Of a stretch of 64,000 nucleotides of DNA, positions 25,642 to 34,317 are shown one piece after another. The position numbers and the translations under genes are program-made. Within the stretch, counting starts at the first letter, position 1. Each line of letters begins with the position of its first letter. This stretch comes from Bacteroidota bacterium (GTDB lineage: Bacteria; Bacteroidota; Bacteroidia; Cytophagales; Cyclobacteriaceae). The notes beneath the pieces are model-generated. The model worked only from the letters and a program-made list of their open reading frames with translations, searched no databases and was not told where the DNA came from. The stretch lies in the NCBI GenBank assembly GCA_018266395.1, contig JAFEAM010000012.1, positions 295,786-359,785 of the forward strand. Reading direction: 5' to 3'.

Positions 25642-26678
25642 TGATTCGGTTAATTGCATTTGTCGGTTTTCTGCTAAGTGGGTGTGCAGGAATTTATCCG
25701 ATCAACATCCATTATGAAGATTCCCCTGTACCACCCGCTCCTGATTACAGCCAATCGGCAAGCTGGGCTTCGCATCCCGACAAGAAAGACGCTGCAGACA
25801 GTCTGCCCCTCAGTAGCAGGCTAGTGGACGGACAAAAAGAAGCCCGGGCTGATGTATTCTTCATTTATCCCACAATTTTTGTTGGGAAACCGAATAACGA
25901 ATATCAATGGAATGCTTCAGTTTCTGATTCAAAGCTGAATGAAAAGATCCAGGCAATCACCATTCTCAACCAGGCAAGTATTTTCAATGGTGCGTGTAAA
26001 GTGTATGTACCGTACTACAGGCAAGCGCACCTTTACACCTTTTACACCCACAATTCCTCTGATTCTTTGAAAGCGCTCAACCTTGCTTATGAGGACATCA
26101 GGAATGCGTTTCAATACTATCTGGATCATTTCAATCATGGGAGACCAATTGTGATTGCATCTCACAGTCAGGGAAGTTATCATGCGGTCCGCCTGCTGCG
26201 TGAATTCTTTGACGGGAAGGAATTGCAGAAGCAGCTGGTGATGGCATACCTGATCGGGAAGGCTATTCCGACGGACTACTTCCAAAAAATCAAACCCACT
26301 GAAGGACCGGAAGAGCTTGGCACCTGGGCTTCCTGGAATACTTTTGCACACGGCTTCTATCCAGGCAATTACAAGCGATATTACACAAAGGCATTATCGA
26401 CCAATCCTTTGCTTTGGAATAGCGGTGAGTCTTTGGCGACAAGGGAAATGAACAAAGGCGGAGCCGGCCCGGGTTTTACCATCCTGCCCAACCTCACAGA
26501 CGCTCAGAATCACGATCACCTGCTATGGATCCACAAACCTTATGTAAAGGGCAGGATCTTTATCAGAAAGAAAGTCTGGCACAGGGCAGACATGAACCTC
26601 TTTTACCTGAACATACGGGAAAACGTCGCCTTGAGAGTTGATACATTCTTCAAAGGCGACGTTTCATCAAAGCCGTAA
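25641..26678 (+). CDS. DUF3089 alpha/beta-hydrolase-like lipoprotein
   Basis: A 345-residue lipoprotein starting at GTG 25641, one base overlapping the acyl-CoA dehydrogenase stop. Signal ends LLSGC (Cys15). The DUF3089 domain has ADVFFIYPTIF and IASHSQGSYHAVRLL; Ser in SHSQG is the likely nucleophile. The other parts of the triad are not certain. Likely an esterase or lipase facing the periplasm. It converges with nrdJ seven bases away, with no terminator seen between. Confidence 0.8.
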   Translation: MIRLIAFVGFLLSGCAGIYPINIHYEDSPVPPAPDYSQSASWASHPDKKDAADSLPLSSRLVDGQKEARADVFFIYPTIFVGKPNNEYQWNASVSDSKLNEKIQAITILNQASIFNGACKVYVPYYRQAHLYTFYTHNSSDSLKALNLAYEDIRNAFQYYLDHFNHGRPIVIASHSQGSYHAVRLLREFFDGKELQKQLVMAYLIGKAIPTDYFQKIKPTEGPEELGTWASWNTFAHGFYPGNYKRYYTKALSTNPLLWNSGESLATREMNKGGAGPGFTILPNLTDAQNHDHLLWIHKPYVKGRIFIRKKVWHRADMNLFYLNIRENVALRVDTFFKGDVSSKP

Positions 26679-26685
26679 ACTAAAT

Positions 26686-28536
26686 TCAGACAATCACGCA
26701 ACTGTTGCCTGCGCAGGCTGCCTCTCCCTTATGATCGGTTGTGTCGTCTGGTTCAAATACCTGAGACAAATCGATTTCACGTAGGCTCTTCTCCAGTTCT
26801 GCAAATCTTTCTTTGTTGATATCTTCAAACGGAGCCTGTTTATAATTACCCATGTCATATGGCAGCACGCTCAGCCCGTTGTATGAAGCTTTGTTTTCCC
26901 ACATCCATTCACCAACCTTCTGCCATTCATCATCACGAATTGACACAGTTGCTGATACATTGTTAAAGTTATCTCCGCCGCGATATCCGTTGCGGATCCA
27001 TTCCTCATTGAATTTTCTGATCCTGTTAAGGAAGTCAAGCACATCTTCAGAACGGAGAATGCTGCCCTCAGGCGCCTTTTGTGGAATGCAGATGATTCCT
27101 TGTTTGCTGTTCAAGAGGTCGTCCTCCAGTAATTCGGGATGGTAATCATGGAGATAAGTGTAAAGAGCTTCATTTTTTCCGATGCGGATTCTTCGCAGAT
27201 AGAAGTCATTGTGCCAGGCATGGATTCCCGATGAGGTTCCCAGCACCAGAGAAGACGTTCCCGATGGTTTTATGGTGGTGCAGCGCGCGGCGAATTCGAT
27301 CCCAATCAAAGCAGACACATCGCGATTGACTTTCTTTACTTCTTCGGCTGCCTCAAAGAGATCGTATAAGAAGATACTTCCGCTGGCGATGCCGGTCATG
27401 CCTACGCCTATGAGCGCATCATGCTCGGTTGTATTCTTCCAGATTTCTCTCAGGTAGTGGAAGTTGGTGAATCCTGCCTGTAACGTGCCGAAGAACGAGG
27501 CGGCCCTGGCACGTGCATTCAAGTCTTCCTGGCTTGACACGTCGGAAACATTTACCTCACACAGGTTGCAGAACTGAAATGGTTTGAGCGCGATTTCACA
27601 GCATGGATTAGTGCCCCAGTCTTCATGGTTCGTGAAATAGAAGCCGGGCTCTCCGGATCCGGAGAGTTCAATCTTCTTCCACAATTTCATGAACTCATCC
27701 TTGCTCACCTCGTTGCGCATCAGCACAACGGAATTGTTGGCCCGGCCACGTTGTTCGTTAAGCTCCCACCAGTTGCCGAATTTGCATGTCAGCATTTCCT
27801 CATCTGCAAGAGAAAAGAGGGCAATCATGGCAGATCGTCTGATGCCACCGGCAAGCACCGCGTTGGCGATGTGGCACATCAGGTCATGACATTCGAGGGG
27901 GGTCAAAAAACTTCCATTAGCCTTTCGGTCCAGGATGGCGGAAAGGTGTGCGATACAGATTTTCAGCGGCTCGGGTCCAGGAGCTTTGCCTCCCGCGGTT
28001 ATCAGGCGCGCTCCTTTGGGACGAATATCCGCATAGTCAAACTCAGGCAGATATTCGCTTTCACCGAAATAGCCTTTCATCAAAACCTTTACGGCATCGG
28101 CCCATCCTTCGAGGCTGTCGGCCACGAGGAAGCGCCTGATCTTTTTGGCCTTTTGAATGGGCGGCAGTTTTTCAACATGATGGAACTGAACAGAGTACCC
28201 CACGCCGGTGCCTCCAAGCAATAAAAACATTGTTTCGGAAAAAGCCCTGATATCATCCACATGCAGGTAAGCGCAATTGTAGATTCTGCTGTTGTTCCGG
28301 TCGATTGCAGGACCGGCAAACTGCATGGCCCTCATCGAAGGCAAAATCTTCTTGTCATAGACATAAGACAGGTTATCCAGAATCTCCTTTTCCAGTTTGG
28401 GATATTTCCGGATCATCATGTCCCCGTACCTCTTTACAATTTCAGGCCACACTTCCCTGCGTTGCAGCTCGGGGATGTAACGTGCATACTTCATGTGAAT
28501 GACCAGGTCACTGAGTATTCGTTGGTTTAGTTCCAT
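26686..28536 (-). CDS. nrdJ: Adenosylcobalamin-dependent ribonucleotide reductase (class II)
   Basis: A 616-residue reductase converting ribonucleotides to deoxyribonucleotides with a B12 radical, without oxygen. The substrate-site loop GTNPCCEI and FCNLCEVN (about 309-328) carries the active cysteines; Cys88 (YNCAY) fits the redox partner on the first strand; GSGEPGFYF and TIKPSGTSSLVLGTSSGIH are diagnostic. The C-terminal tail has CAGNSC (Cys608, Cys613), the redox shuttle pair. No room exists for a cobalamin riboswitch directly upstream. It lies 33 bases after ric in the same direction. Confidence 0.88.
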   Translation of the reverse strand: MELNQRILSDLVIHMKYARYIPELQRREVWPEIVKRYGDMMIRKYPKLEKEILDNLSYVYDKKILPSMRAMQFAGPAIDRNNSRIYNCAYLHVDDIRAFSETMFLLLGGTGVGYSVQFHHVEKLPPIQKAKKIRRFLVADSLEGWADAVKVLMKGYFGESEYLPEFDYADIRPKGARLITAGGKAPGPEPLKICIAHLSAILDRKANGSFLTPLECHDLMCHIANAVLAGGIRRSAMIALFSLADEEMLTCKFGNWWELNEQRGRANNSVVLMRNEVSKDEFMKLWKKIELSGSGEPGFYFTNHEDWGTNPCCEIALKPFQFCNLCEVNVSDVSSQEDLNARARAASFFGTLQAGFTNFHYLREIWKNTTEHDALIGVGMTGIASGSIFLYDLFEAAEEVKKVNRDVSALIGIEFAARCTTIKPSGTSSLVLGTSSGIHAWHNDFYLRRIRIGKNEALYTYLHDYHPELLEDDLLNSKQGIICIPQKAPEGSILRSEDVLDFLNRIRKFNEEWIRNGYRGGDNFNNVSATVSIRDDEWQKVGEWMWENKASYNGLSVLPYDMGNYKQAPFEDINKERFAELEKSLREIDLSQVFEPDDTTDHKGEAACAGNSCVIV

Positions 28537-28569
28537 ATGGGTTAAGTTTAAAAAATGTCTTTTGTTGAA

Positions 28570-29277
28570 TCAGTATTTCTTTTTGAACAGGACGTTGTTT
28601 TCAAGGTGGATATGGTTCACCAATTCCCTGTCAAACTCCTCCAGCTTCTGGAAGGTCAATTGATAGGTTACGCAGCCGTCAGCTGGTACTTGATAGTGGT
28701 TGGAATACTCCCGGATGGATTTTAGCAAATCACCTGCGATATCATGCTCATGCTGCATGGCAGCAATAGGATGTTCTATCATTACGGCGATCGGATGATC
28801 TGTTTGCCCACCTGTTTGTTCCAATTCCCGCAGGGCAGGAAAAAGAACCAATTCCTCCTTCTTCATATGACTAAGCAGATCACTGGCCAGAACCTCAAAC
28901 TCACTTTGAATGGACAACAATTCAGGGTGTTGCTCGCTGTGAACAGCTGCGACCTTGCTCAATAACTCGCTAAGCAGTGGTATGGATTTGCGCACATACT
29001 GATGATAGTTTTGCTCGATGAAATCAATCAGCAATGACATGGTCCAATCGTGATAGCGAAGGGCCATAGCGTCGGATGCCACGGGCAGGCTTTCAATCTC
29101 ACTCCATATGGTTTCAGGCTCAAGTCCGAGCGTCACTGCGGCATCGGCTAGTGCCTGCTGTCCGCCACAGCAATAGTCGAGATTGTACTTGTCGAATATT
29201 GCCCTAGCGGCCGGATTGCGGAGTACAATTTCGGAAAGGGATTGTTGTATGCCGTCATGGGCTACTAGGGTCTCCAT
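28570..29277 (-). CDS. ric: Iron-sulfur cluster repair di-iron protein RIC (ScdA/YtfE family)
   Basis: A 235-residue protein that repairs iron-sulfur clusters after nitrosative or oxidative damage. The N-terminal DUF542 part contains YNLDYCCGGQQ; the following hemerythrin-like bundle has histidines and glutamates for the di-iron site (HYxxxVRKSIP, HMKKEELVLFP, HEHDIAGDLL, HIHLENNVLFKK). The ATG at 29277 is chosen because it fits relatives and the promoter geometry described at 29326-29343. A GTG at 29316 follows a perfect AGGAGG by five bases and would add 13 residues, so it is a real alternative. Confidence 0.9.
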   Translation of the reverse strand: METLVAHDGIQQSLSEIVLRNPAARAIFDKYNLDYCCGGQQALADAAVTLGLEPETIWSEIESLPVASDAMALRYHDWTMSLLIDFIEQNYHQYVRKSIPLLSELLSKVAAVHSEQHPELLSIQSEFEVLASDLLSHMKKEELVLFPALRELEQTGGQTDHPIAVMIEHPIAAMQHEHDIAGDLLKSIREYSNHYQVPADGCVTYQLTFQKLEEFDRELVNHIHLENNVLFKKKY

Positions 29278-29325
29278 TTGATGATGATTTTGCTCATCAA
29301 ATCTTGGCCAATCCACTGAAGCCTC

Positions 29326-29343
29326 CTATGATTCTGATCATAG
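29326..29343. promoter_or_regulatory. FNR/CRP-like palindrome upstream of ric
   Basis: CTATGAT-TCTG-ATCATAG is a perfect 7-4-7 inverted repeat resembling the FNR-type TTGAT-N4-ATCAA box. Its centre (29334.5) is 41.5 bases upstream of the start expected from AAGATTTG at 29305-29298 (a 6/8 match to TAnnTTTG), the spacing of a class II activator site. A Crp/Fnr family regulator is inferred, not shown. Confidence 0.4.
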
Positions 29344-29380
29344 CAGGTTGATGATAGAAATTTTGACTGAGCCTTGTGTC

Positions 29381-30145
29381 TTAATTATCGGCCTGGATGG
29401 CACGGTTCCAGTCGTACACCCGGTCGCTTATATCGGTGAGCATATCCGGATGCTTCTCAAGGACATTTCCGACTACAATCATATCGGCACCTGCTTCAAG
29501 CGCCTTAATGGCCTTCTCTGCATTGTTGATACCACCGCCAACGATGAGAGGAGCGTCAACACTGTTTCTCACGGTCTTGATCATCCTGGGTTGTATTTCA
29601 CGTTCCGCACCGCTACCGGCATCGAGATAGATGAGTTTCATGCCCAACATTTCGCCGGCCATGGCAGTACCGGCTGCAAGAGAATACTTGTCCTCAGGGA
29701 TCGGGAGTGTGTTGCTTACATAGGCCACCGAGGTAAGCCTTCCGGAATTAATCAATATGTACCCGGTAGGGATTATCTCCAGGGAATAACTTTTAAGGAT
29801 GGGTGCGGCCTGCACATGCTGACCAATAAGGTAATCGGGATTGCGCCCTGATATCAGAGACAGGAACAAAATGGCGTCTGCGGCCGGATCGATCTGAACG
29901 GAGCTTCCAGGGAATAGAATTACCGGGATGCCCGTCTCCTCTTTTATGCAACAAATGACTTGTGAAAGGTTGTTGGTGGTGAGTACACTTCCTCCAACGA
30001 GAAGGAAGTCAACGCAATTCTCATTCGCCAAACCAATGAGTGGCCTGAGGTGATCAACCTCATCCACTTTGTCCGGATCGATGAGAACACCTATTGATTT
30101 TTTGCCGGTAACCCGACGCTCTTGTAACGTCTTAAGAATTTTCAT
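29381..30145 (-). CDS. Geranylgeranylglyceryl/heptaprenylglyceryl phosphate synthase (GGGPS/PcrB)
   Basis: A 254-residue (beta/alpha)8 prenyltransferase joining a polyprenyl diphosphate to glycerol-1-phosphate, the first step to archaeal-type ether lipids. Motifs: GVLIDPDKVDEVD, ILFPGSSVQID, YLDAGSGAEREIQP and PLIVGGGINNAEKA, with VVGN at the end binding phosphate. Bacteroidota enzymes of this type are known as GGGPS group II; chain length here is unknown. ATG 30145 is used, 14 bases inside the preceding gene. Confidence 0.9.
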   Translation of the reverse strand: MKILKTLQERRVTGKKSIGVLIDPDKVDEVDHLRPLIGLANENCVDFLLVGGSVLTTNNLSQVICCIKEETGIPVILFPGSSVQIDPAADAILFLSLISGRNPDYLIGQHVQAAPILKSYSLEIIPTGYILINSGRLTSVAYVSNTLPIPEDKYSLAAGTAMAGEMLGMKLIYLDAGSGAEREIQPRMIKTVRNSVDAPLIVGGGINNAEKAIKALEAGADMIVVGNVLEKHPDMLTDISDRVYDWNRAIQADN

Positions 30146-30542
30146 CCCTCGACTTTCGGGTCTCAAGATATTCCGCGAGCTTCTCCCGGGCCAGGCTCAA
30201 TAGCATCAATGTGGCCTGATCCACGATTTTGGCGCCGAGCTTATTAATGAATGAAGGGGCAGCATCGTCTTCACCGGATTCCAATACACCAGATGATGAC
30301 TCACCTGCATTTGCAGCAGCCTGAATCGTTGCAGCCTTCCTTTTTTTCCTTTTGCGGGAGGCAAGGGAGCTGACGATGAAGTATGTGAGTGCGAGAGAGC
30401 CTCCGATGATCAGCGCATTGGTAAGGAAGCGATCAGTCTTCTCAGTCAACTGGCCGATTTCCTTTTCCAAGGCTCGTTTATGGCGATCAGAAGACTCAAC
30501 AAGTCTCTTCTTATCCGGATCCTGGGTTTCAAGCAGTTCCAT
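30132..30542 (-). CDS. Single-span membrane protein of unknown function
   Basis: A 136-residue protein with a charged N-terminal helix (about 5-38), one membrane helix at 40-60 (LTNALIIGGSLALTYFIVSS), a run of basic residues RKRKKRK, then an Ala/Ser/Glu-rich linker and an amphipathic C-terminal helix. The topology resembles DUF883/ElaB-like or YqjD-like membrane anchors that accompany phage-holin-like YqjE proteins. It overlaps that gene by 14 bases at its start and GGGPS at its end. Confidence 0.65.
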   Translation of the reverse strand: MELLETQDPDKKRLVESSDRHKRALEKEIGQLTEKTDRFLTNALIIGGSLALTYFIVSSLASRKRKKRKAATIQAAANAGESSSGVLESGEDDAAPSFINKLGAKIVDQATLMLLSLAREKLAEYLETRKSRDENS

Positions 30543-30909
30543 GCTTCTTGCTTTTTGATTTCATCATCCCTGAGAGATGGGATTCAAAAGAGTGATAGAT
30601 AGCTTTTCTCGAAAGAAAGAGTATTAGAAATATCAAACCATAAATGCCTGCTACAATCCAGTATCCTGCATAGGAGGCATCAAAGAAACTATTCAGAAAG
30701 TGAGCCAATCCGACACTGAGAAAGACGAGGAATAAGAAGCCAAGCAGAAAAAGGACAATGATAAGCAGGGTACGGGCCATGGCTTTGGCCACATCCTCAC
30801 GAATCTCAATTTTCATCAACTCAATCCGGTCTTCGACAAAGCCGGTGAGATTTTGGACCAGGTTATCCAGATGAAAGAACTTGAGAACCGATTCTGAGAT
30901 CTTGTTCAT
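30529..30909 (-). CDS. Phage holin family (YqjE-like) membrane protein
   Basis: A 126-residue protein with an N-terminal amphipathic segment (VQNLTGFVEDRIELMKIEIRED) and two membrane helices, about 50-75 and 85-105. This is the Phage_holin_3_6/YqjE pattern, a chromosomal family named after holins but not phage-borne. ATG 30909 is preferred to the upstream ATG 30939 because the added ten residues carry no family features. Probably part of one envelope unit with its neighbour. Confidence 0.8.
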   Translation of the reverse strand: MNKISESVLKFFHLDNLVQNLTGFVEDRIELMKIEIREDVAKAMARTLLIIVLFLLGFLFLVFLSVGLAHFLNSFFDASYAGYWIVAGIYGLIFLILFLSRKAIYHSFESHLSGMMKSKSKKHGTA

Positions 30910-30962
30910 ACTTCTGCCAATATACGCCATTTTGCGCAATGGCTGAGGGAGATTCGTCAGCC

Positions 30963-32558
30963 CTATTTGGTGTGAATGTCCATCAGTTCTTCCCTGACGA
31001 GAATCTGTCCGGAAGAATCAATTTTTTCTCTTTTAAGCACAAGATTGAGTGGTGCGCTGATATAATTACTCACTTTCATGCCTGAGGTTTCGTAGGTTTT
31101 TTCAAAAATATAAACAGAGTCACCTTCCACTCCTGCGCTCAGTGAAAGATGCCCGATGATCTCTCTTATACAGTTGCGGTATTTGCCTTCCCTGTCCTCG
31201 CCTTCGCGGCAGAATCCGGGCCGGCGCAGTTCAAACAATTCATCATTTATGATCAGGATGTTGCCCTTCCGATAGACGGAATACATGCTCCTGTTGCCTT
31301 CCGGTTGTCTTTCATTATATAGGCTCCAGCTTCCCATGGTTTGGTTCTGAAATGTCTTTGTGATCACCGCATAGACAGAGGATTTGCCTTTTTCCGTCTT
31401 TACATACTCAAGCTCTGTCACGGAAACGGCATCCCGGTTAAAATAAATCAGAGTGAACGGGATGAAAAAGAAAGTGACCAACAAATACAGCAGGCCGGCT
31501 AGCCGATACCGCATGGTAAGCCGCCCCAGTCCTTTGGCAAGCTCAACGGGTATCCTTCGTAGCGCAGCGACAGGGTAAAAGATCAAAATCCCCATGAAGT
31601 TGAAAAGGAAATGTGCGATGGCGATGCTGATGGCCGCATTGGAATTTGCAATGGCAGCTACAAATGCGCTGATGGTGGTTCCGATATTGGCTCCCAGAAT
31701 AAAGGGCACGGCGCTCTTTAGTGTCACCACCCGTTTTGCAACAAGAGGAACAACCAGTGAAGTTGTAACAGAGCTCGATCGGATAGCGGCCGTGGTGAGC
31801 AGACCCCAGCCAAATGATTTGACGGGGCTCCTGAAAAAAAATTGCTGGAATTTTTCTGGCGAGCCAAACCCAAGCAGGTTGGTAAGCACTCTCCTGAAGA
31901 AGATGATGGAGCCAAAAAGAAAGGCGAACGATATGATGATCAATATCAACCCATTGTCAATGGTCTGGGCCACCCAATCCGTGATGCGACTGAATCCTCC
32001 CATTAAGGTGAATTCCGTTTTACCCTGGATGGGTTGCTTAAAGAAGCTGGAAGCCAGATACTCCGATATCCTGGAGAGGAACTGGAAATAATATTCCAAT
32101 GGGAAAAGTATGGTTGCCGTCAGTATGTTGAAGAAATCGTGGTAGGTACCGGCCGATACAGCCCTTCGGAATTCTTTCTTTCTCGTTACAAATCCCAATG
32201 ATACAATGGTGCTTGTAATGGTAGTGCCGATGTTTGCTCCCATGATAATAGGAACTGCACTTTCCAGCGTCAGCGAACCGGTAGCCACAAGTGCAACAGT
32301 CATGGAGGTGGTCGCAGTACTGCTCTGGATGATGGCTGTTACAAGAAGACCAATGAATAAGGATGTAAAGGGATTGGAGGTTGCAAGAATAATGGTCTCT
32401 GCTGCAGAACGGCCCAGATGCTGCAGGGAAGACAACATCAGGTCGAGGGACAGCAGAAACACCAGCAGGGCCAAAAGGATATAGCCGGTGTTGCGCCATA
32501 TAACACCCCAGTGAATGCTGGGCGGTTCTGGTCCGGATTGTTTTTCATTCAAAGGCAC
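30963..32558 (-). CDS. Na/Pi cotransporter family protein
   Basis: A 531-residue sodium-coupled phosphate transporter. The two inverted repeats carry the family motifs: QSSTATTSMTVALVATG near 75-95 and RSSSVTTSLVVPLVAKR near 260; each is followed by IIMGANIGTT or FILGANIGTT. About eight membrane helices. The C-terminal 150 residues are a soluble domain without PhoU similarity that I recognise. It starts at GTG 32558, with TATCTTTA at 32570-32563 as a near-consensus -7 element. Phosphate uptake versus export is unclear. Confidence 0.9.
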   Translation of the reverse strand: MPLNEKQSGPEPPSIHWGVIWRNTGYILLALLVFLLSLDLMLSSLQHLGRSAAETIILATSNPFTSLFIGLLVTAIIQSSTATTSMTVALVATGSLTLESAVPIIMGANIGTTITSTIVSLGFVTRKKEFRRAVSAGTYHDFFNILTATILFPLEYYFQFLSRISEYLASSFFKQPIQGKTEFTLMGGFSRITDWVAQTIDNGLILIIISFAFLFGSIIFFRRVLTNLLGFGSPEKFQQFFFRSPVKSFGWGLLTTAAIRSSSVTTSLVVPLVAKRVVTLKSAVPFILGANIGTTISAFVAAIANSNAAISIAIAHFLFNFMGILIFYPVAALRRIPVELAKGLGRLTMRYRLAGLLYLLVTFFFIPFTLIYFNRDAVSVTELEYVKTEKGKSSVYAVITKTFQNQTMGSWSLYNERQPEGNRSMYSVYRKGNILIINDELFELRRPGFCREGEDREGKYRNCIREIIGHLSLSAGVEGDSVYIFEKTYETSGMKVSNYISAPLNLVLKREKIDSSGQILVREELMDIHTK

Positions 32559-32623
32559 GCACTAAAGATACTAGCCAGCCGCCTATGGTACGTTGATTTC
32601 ACATTAACTTATGATGAGCACTT

Positions 32624-33823
32624 TCAACTCCCGCTGTGCCCAAGTTCCTGGATGGCCATCCATGCCATGAGTCCGGGACCAATGGCCAGGGCATCTTCAT
32701 CGATATCGAATGTGGGAGTGTGAATGTACGACGTGATCCCTTTTGCTTCGCTCCTGGTGCCTAACCTGTAAAAGCAGGAGGGCATAACATGGGAATAAAA
32801 CGCAAAGTCTTCGGAACCAAGTGTGAGTTCGATGTCAACCACATTTTCCTTTCCTACATATGCTTCTGCCGCCTCTCTGGCACGCCGCGTAAGATGCGGA
32901 TCGTTTTCAAGGTAAGGATAGCCGCGTGAGATCGTCACTTCGCAGCGCCCGCCCATTCCGCTGGCAAGTTGCTCAGCCATCTTCGTTATTTTTTGCAGGC
33001 CATCCTCGCGCCACTCCTCGTTCATGGCTCGGAAGGTGCCAGCAATCTGTACTTCATCCGGCACAATATTGGTCGCTCCGTTCGCGATGATTTTCCCGAA
33101 CGAGAGAACACTGGGCTGCCTTGGGCTGGCATTCCTGCTGATAATCTGCTGAAGTGCGATGATGAGGTGTGCGGTAATGACAACCGGATCGACCAGCAAG
33201 TCTGGCGCGGCAGCATGTCCGCCCTTTCCAATCACGCGCAGATAGATTTCATCGGAACTTGCCATGTACATTCCCTCTCTGAAACCGATCTTTCCGGCAG
33301 GCAACAAGGGCATCACATGTTGCCCGATAATTCCGGCAGGTTTGGGATTGAGCAGGGCTCCTTCTCTGATCATCAAGGATGCGCCACCAGGATTCTTTTC
33401 CTCACCGGGTTGAAAGATCAGTTTGACTGTTCCTTCGAATTGATTGCGGTGTGTATGCAGAATCCTGGCAGTTCCCAGTAAAGATGCAGTATGTGCATCA
33501 TGCCCGCACGCGTGCATTACACCTTCTTTTGTTGAAGTGAATGACGACTGGTTCGCTTCCCGTATAGGCAGTGCATCCATGTCGGCACGCAAGGCGATCA
33601 CTTTCTTGTCCGGATTTCTGCCCTCTACAAGCGCAACAACTCCCGTTCCGGCAATTCCTTCCCGGGGCTGAAGCCCAATCTGTCTGAGAGTATGGGCAAC
33701 AAACGAGGCCGTCTGATGCTCTTCAAAGGATAATTCGGGGTTTGCATGAAAATGCCGTCTCCAGGAAATGACTTCGCCTGACAAATCCTGTGAAAGCTGT
33801 TTGATAGACTGCAGCAGTGACAT
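32624..33823 (-). CDS. M20 family amidohydrolase (N-acyl-amino-acid hydrolase)
   Basis: A 399-residue M20D metallohydrolase of the hippurate/IAA-amino acid hydrolase group. Metal ligands are visible in MHACGHDAHTA, the FQPGEEKNPGG segment, GQHVMPLLP and the C-terminal GSEDFAFYSH; the dimerisation domain spans about 180-300. No signal peptide, so cytoplasmic. The ATG overlaps the SPOR gene stop (TGATG), so it is last in the secA-SPOR-M20 run. Confidence 0.93.
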   Translation of the reverse strand: MSLLQSIKQLSQDLSGEVISWRRHFHANPELSFEEHQTASFVAHTLRQIGLQPREGIAGTGVVALVEGRNPDKKVIALRADMDALPIREANQSSFTSTKEGVMHACGHDAHTASLLGTARILHTHRNQFEGTVKLIFQPGEEKNPGGASLMIREGALLNPKPAGIIGQHVMPLLPAGKIGFREGMYMASSDEIYLRVIGKGGHAAAPDLLVDPVVITAHLIIALQQIISRNASPRQPSVLSFGKIIANGATNIVPDEVQIAGTFRAMNEEWREDGLQKITKMAEQLASGMGGRCEVTISRGYPYLENDPHLTRRAREAAEAYVGKENVVDIELTLGSEDFAFYSHVMPSCFYRLGTRSEAKGITSYIHTPTFDIDEDALAIGPGLMAWMAIQELGHSGS

Positions 33824-34317
33824 CAGCGAACAAGAATCTTTTCCGGCACCAGAATGGCGTTGGGAAATATTTTCTTCAGTCGGTACAAATCCTTCTGGGC
33901 TTCGAGCCGGGAATAATAACTGCCCACTTTAACTCGGAATTTCGGTTGACTGTATTCCAGTTCACCGGTAAGGTCGGGGATGTCCGTCAACAGTTTCTTT
34001 TTGGAATTCATCGCTTCCTCCCGGTTTTGCCCGGAGTAGATTTGAATGGTGTAGCCCTCAATGAATTTCCTGGTGACGTTAAATCGGTTGATACTGTCCA
34101 GGACCGCATCAACAGGTTTATTGACGGTGTTCTCGGCCACCACATCAGGCTTTTTCTTGTGCCCTGCCTGAACCATCGTGTCAATGGGATCTTCAAACTT
34201 GGGCCTCAGCGGATAAAGATCTTCATGGTAATATGGTCGGGTTTTCTGGGCTGCGACAGGGGTTATAGCAGCCAGGACGAATAGAACAACGATATGGTTG
34301 AATAGCCTGCTGCTCAT
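33823..34317 (-). CDS. SPOR domain-containing secreted protein
   Basis: A 164-residue protein. Residues 1-23 are a Sec signal (IVVLFVLAAITPVAAQ); about 85-164 form a SPOR domain, GYTIQIYSGQNREEAMNSKK and FRVKVGSYYSRLEAQKDLYRL being the two repeats. SPOR domains bind denuded peptidoglycan glycans, so it probably acts in the periplasm at division or remodelling sites. Its ATG overlaps the secA stop as ATGA. Confidence 0.88.
   Translation of the reverse strand: MSSRLFNHIVVLFVLAAITPVAAQKTRPYYHEDLYPLRPKFEDPIDTMVQAGHKKKPDVVAENTVNKPVDAVLDSINRFNVTRKFIEGYTIQIYSGQNREEAMNSKKKLLTDIPDLTGELEYSQPKFRVKVGSYYSRLEAQKDLYRLKKIFPNAILVPEKILVR

Noticed and set aside
28537-28569. Cobalamin riboswitch before the B12-dependent reductase
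   Set aside because: Only 33 bases separate ric and nrdJ, far too short for a riboswitch, and no B12-box text is seen upstream of ric.
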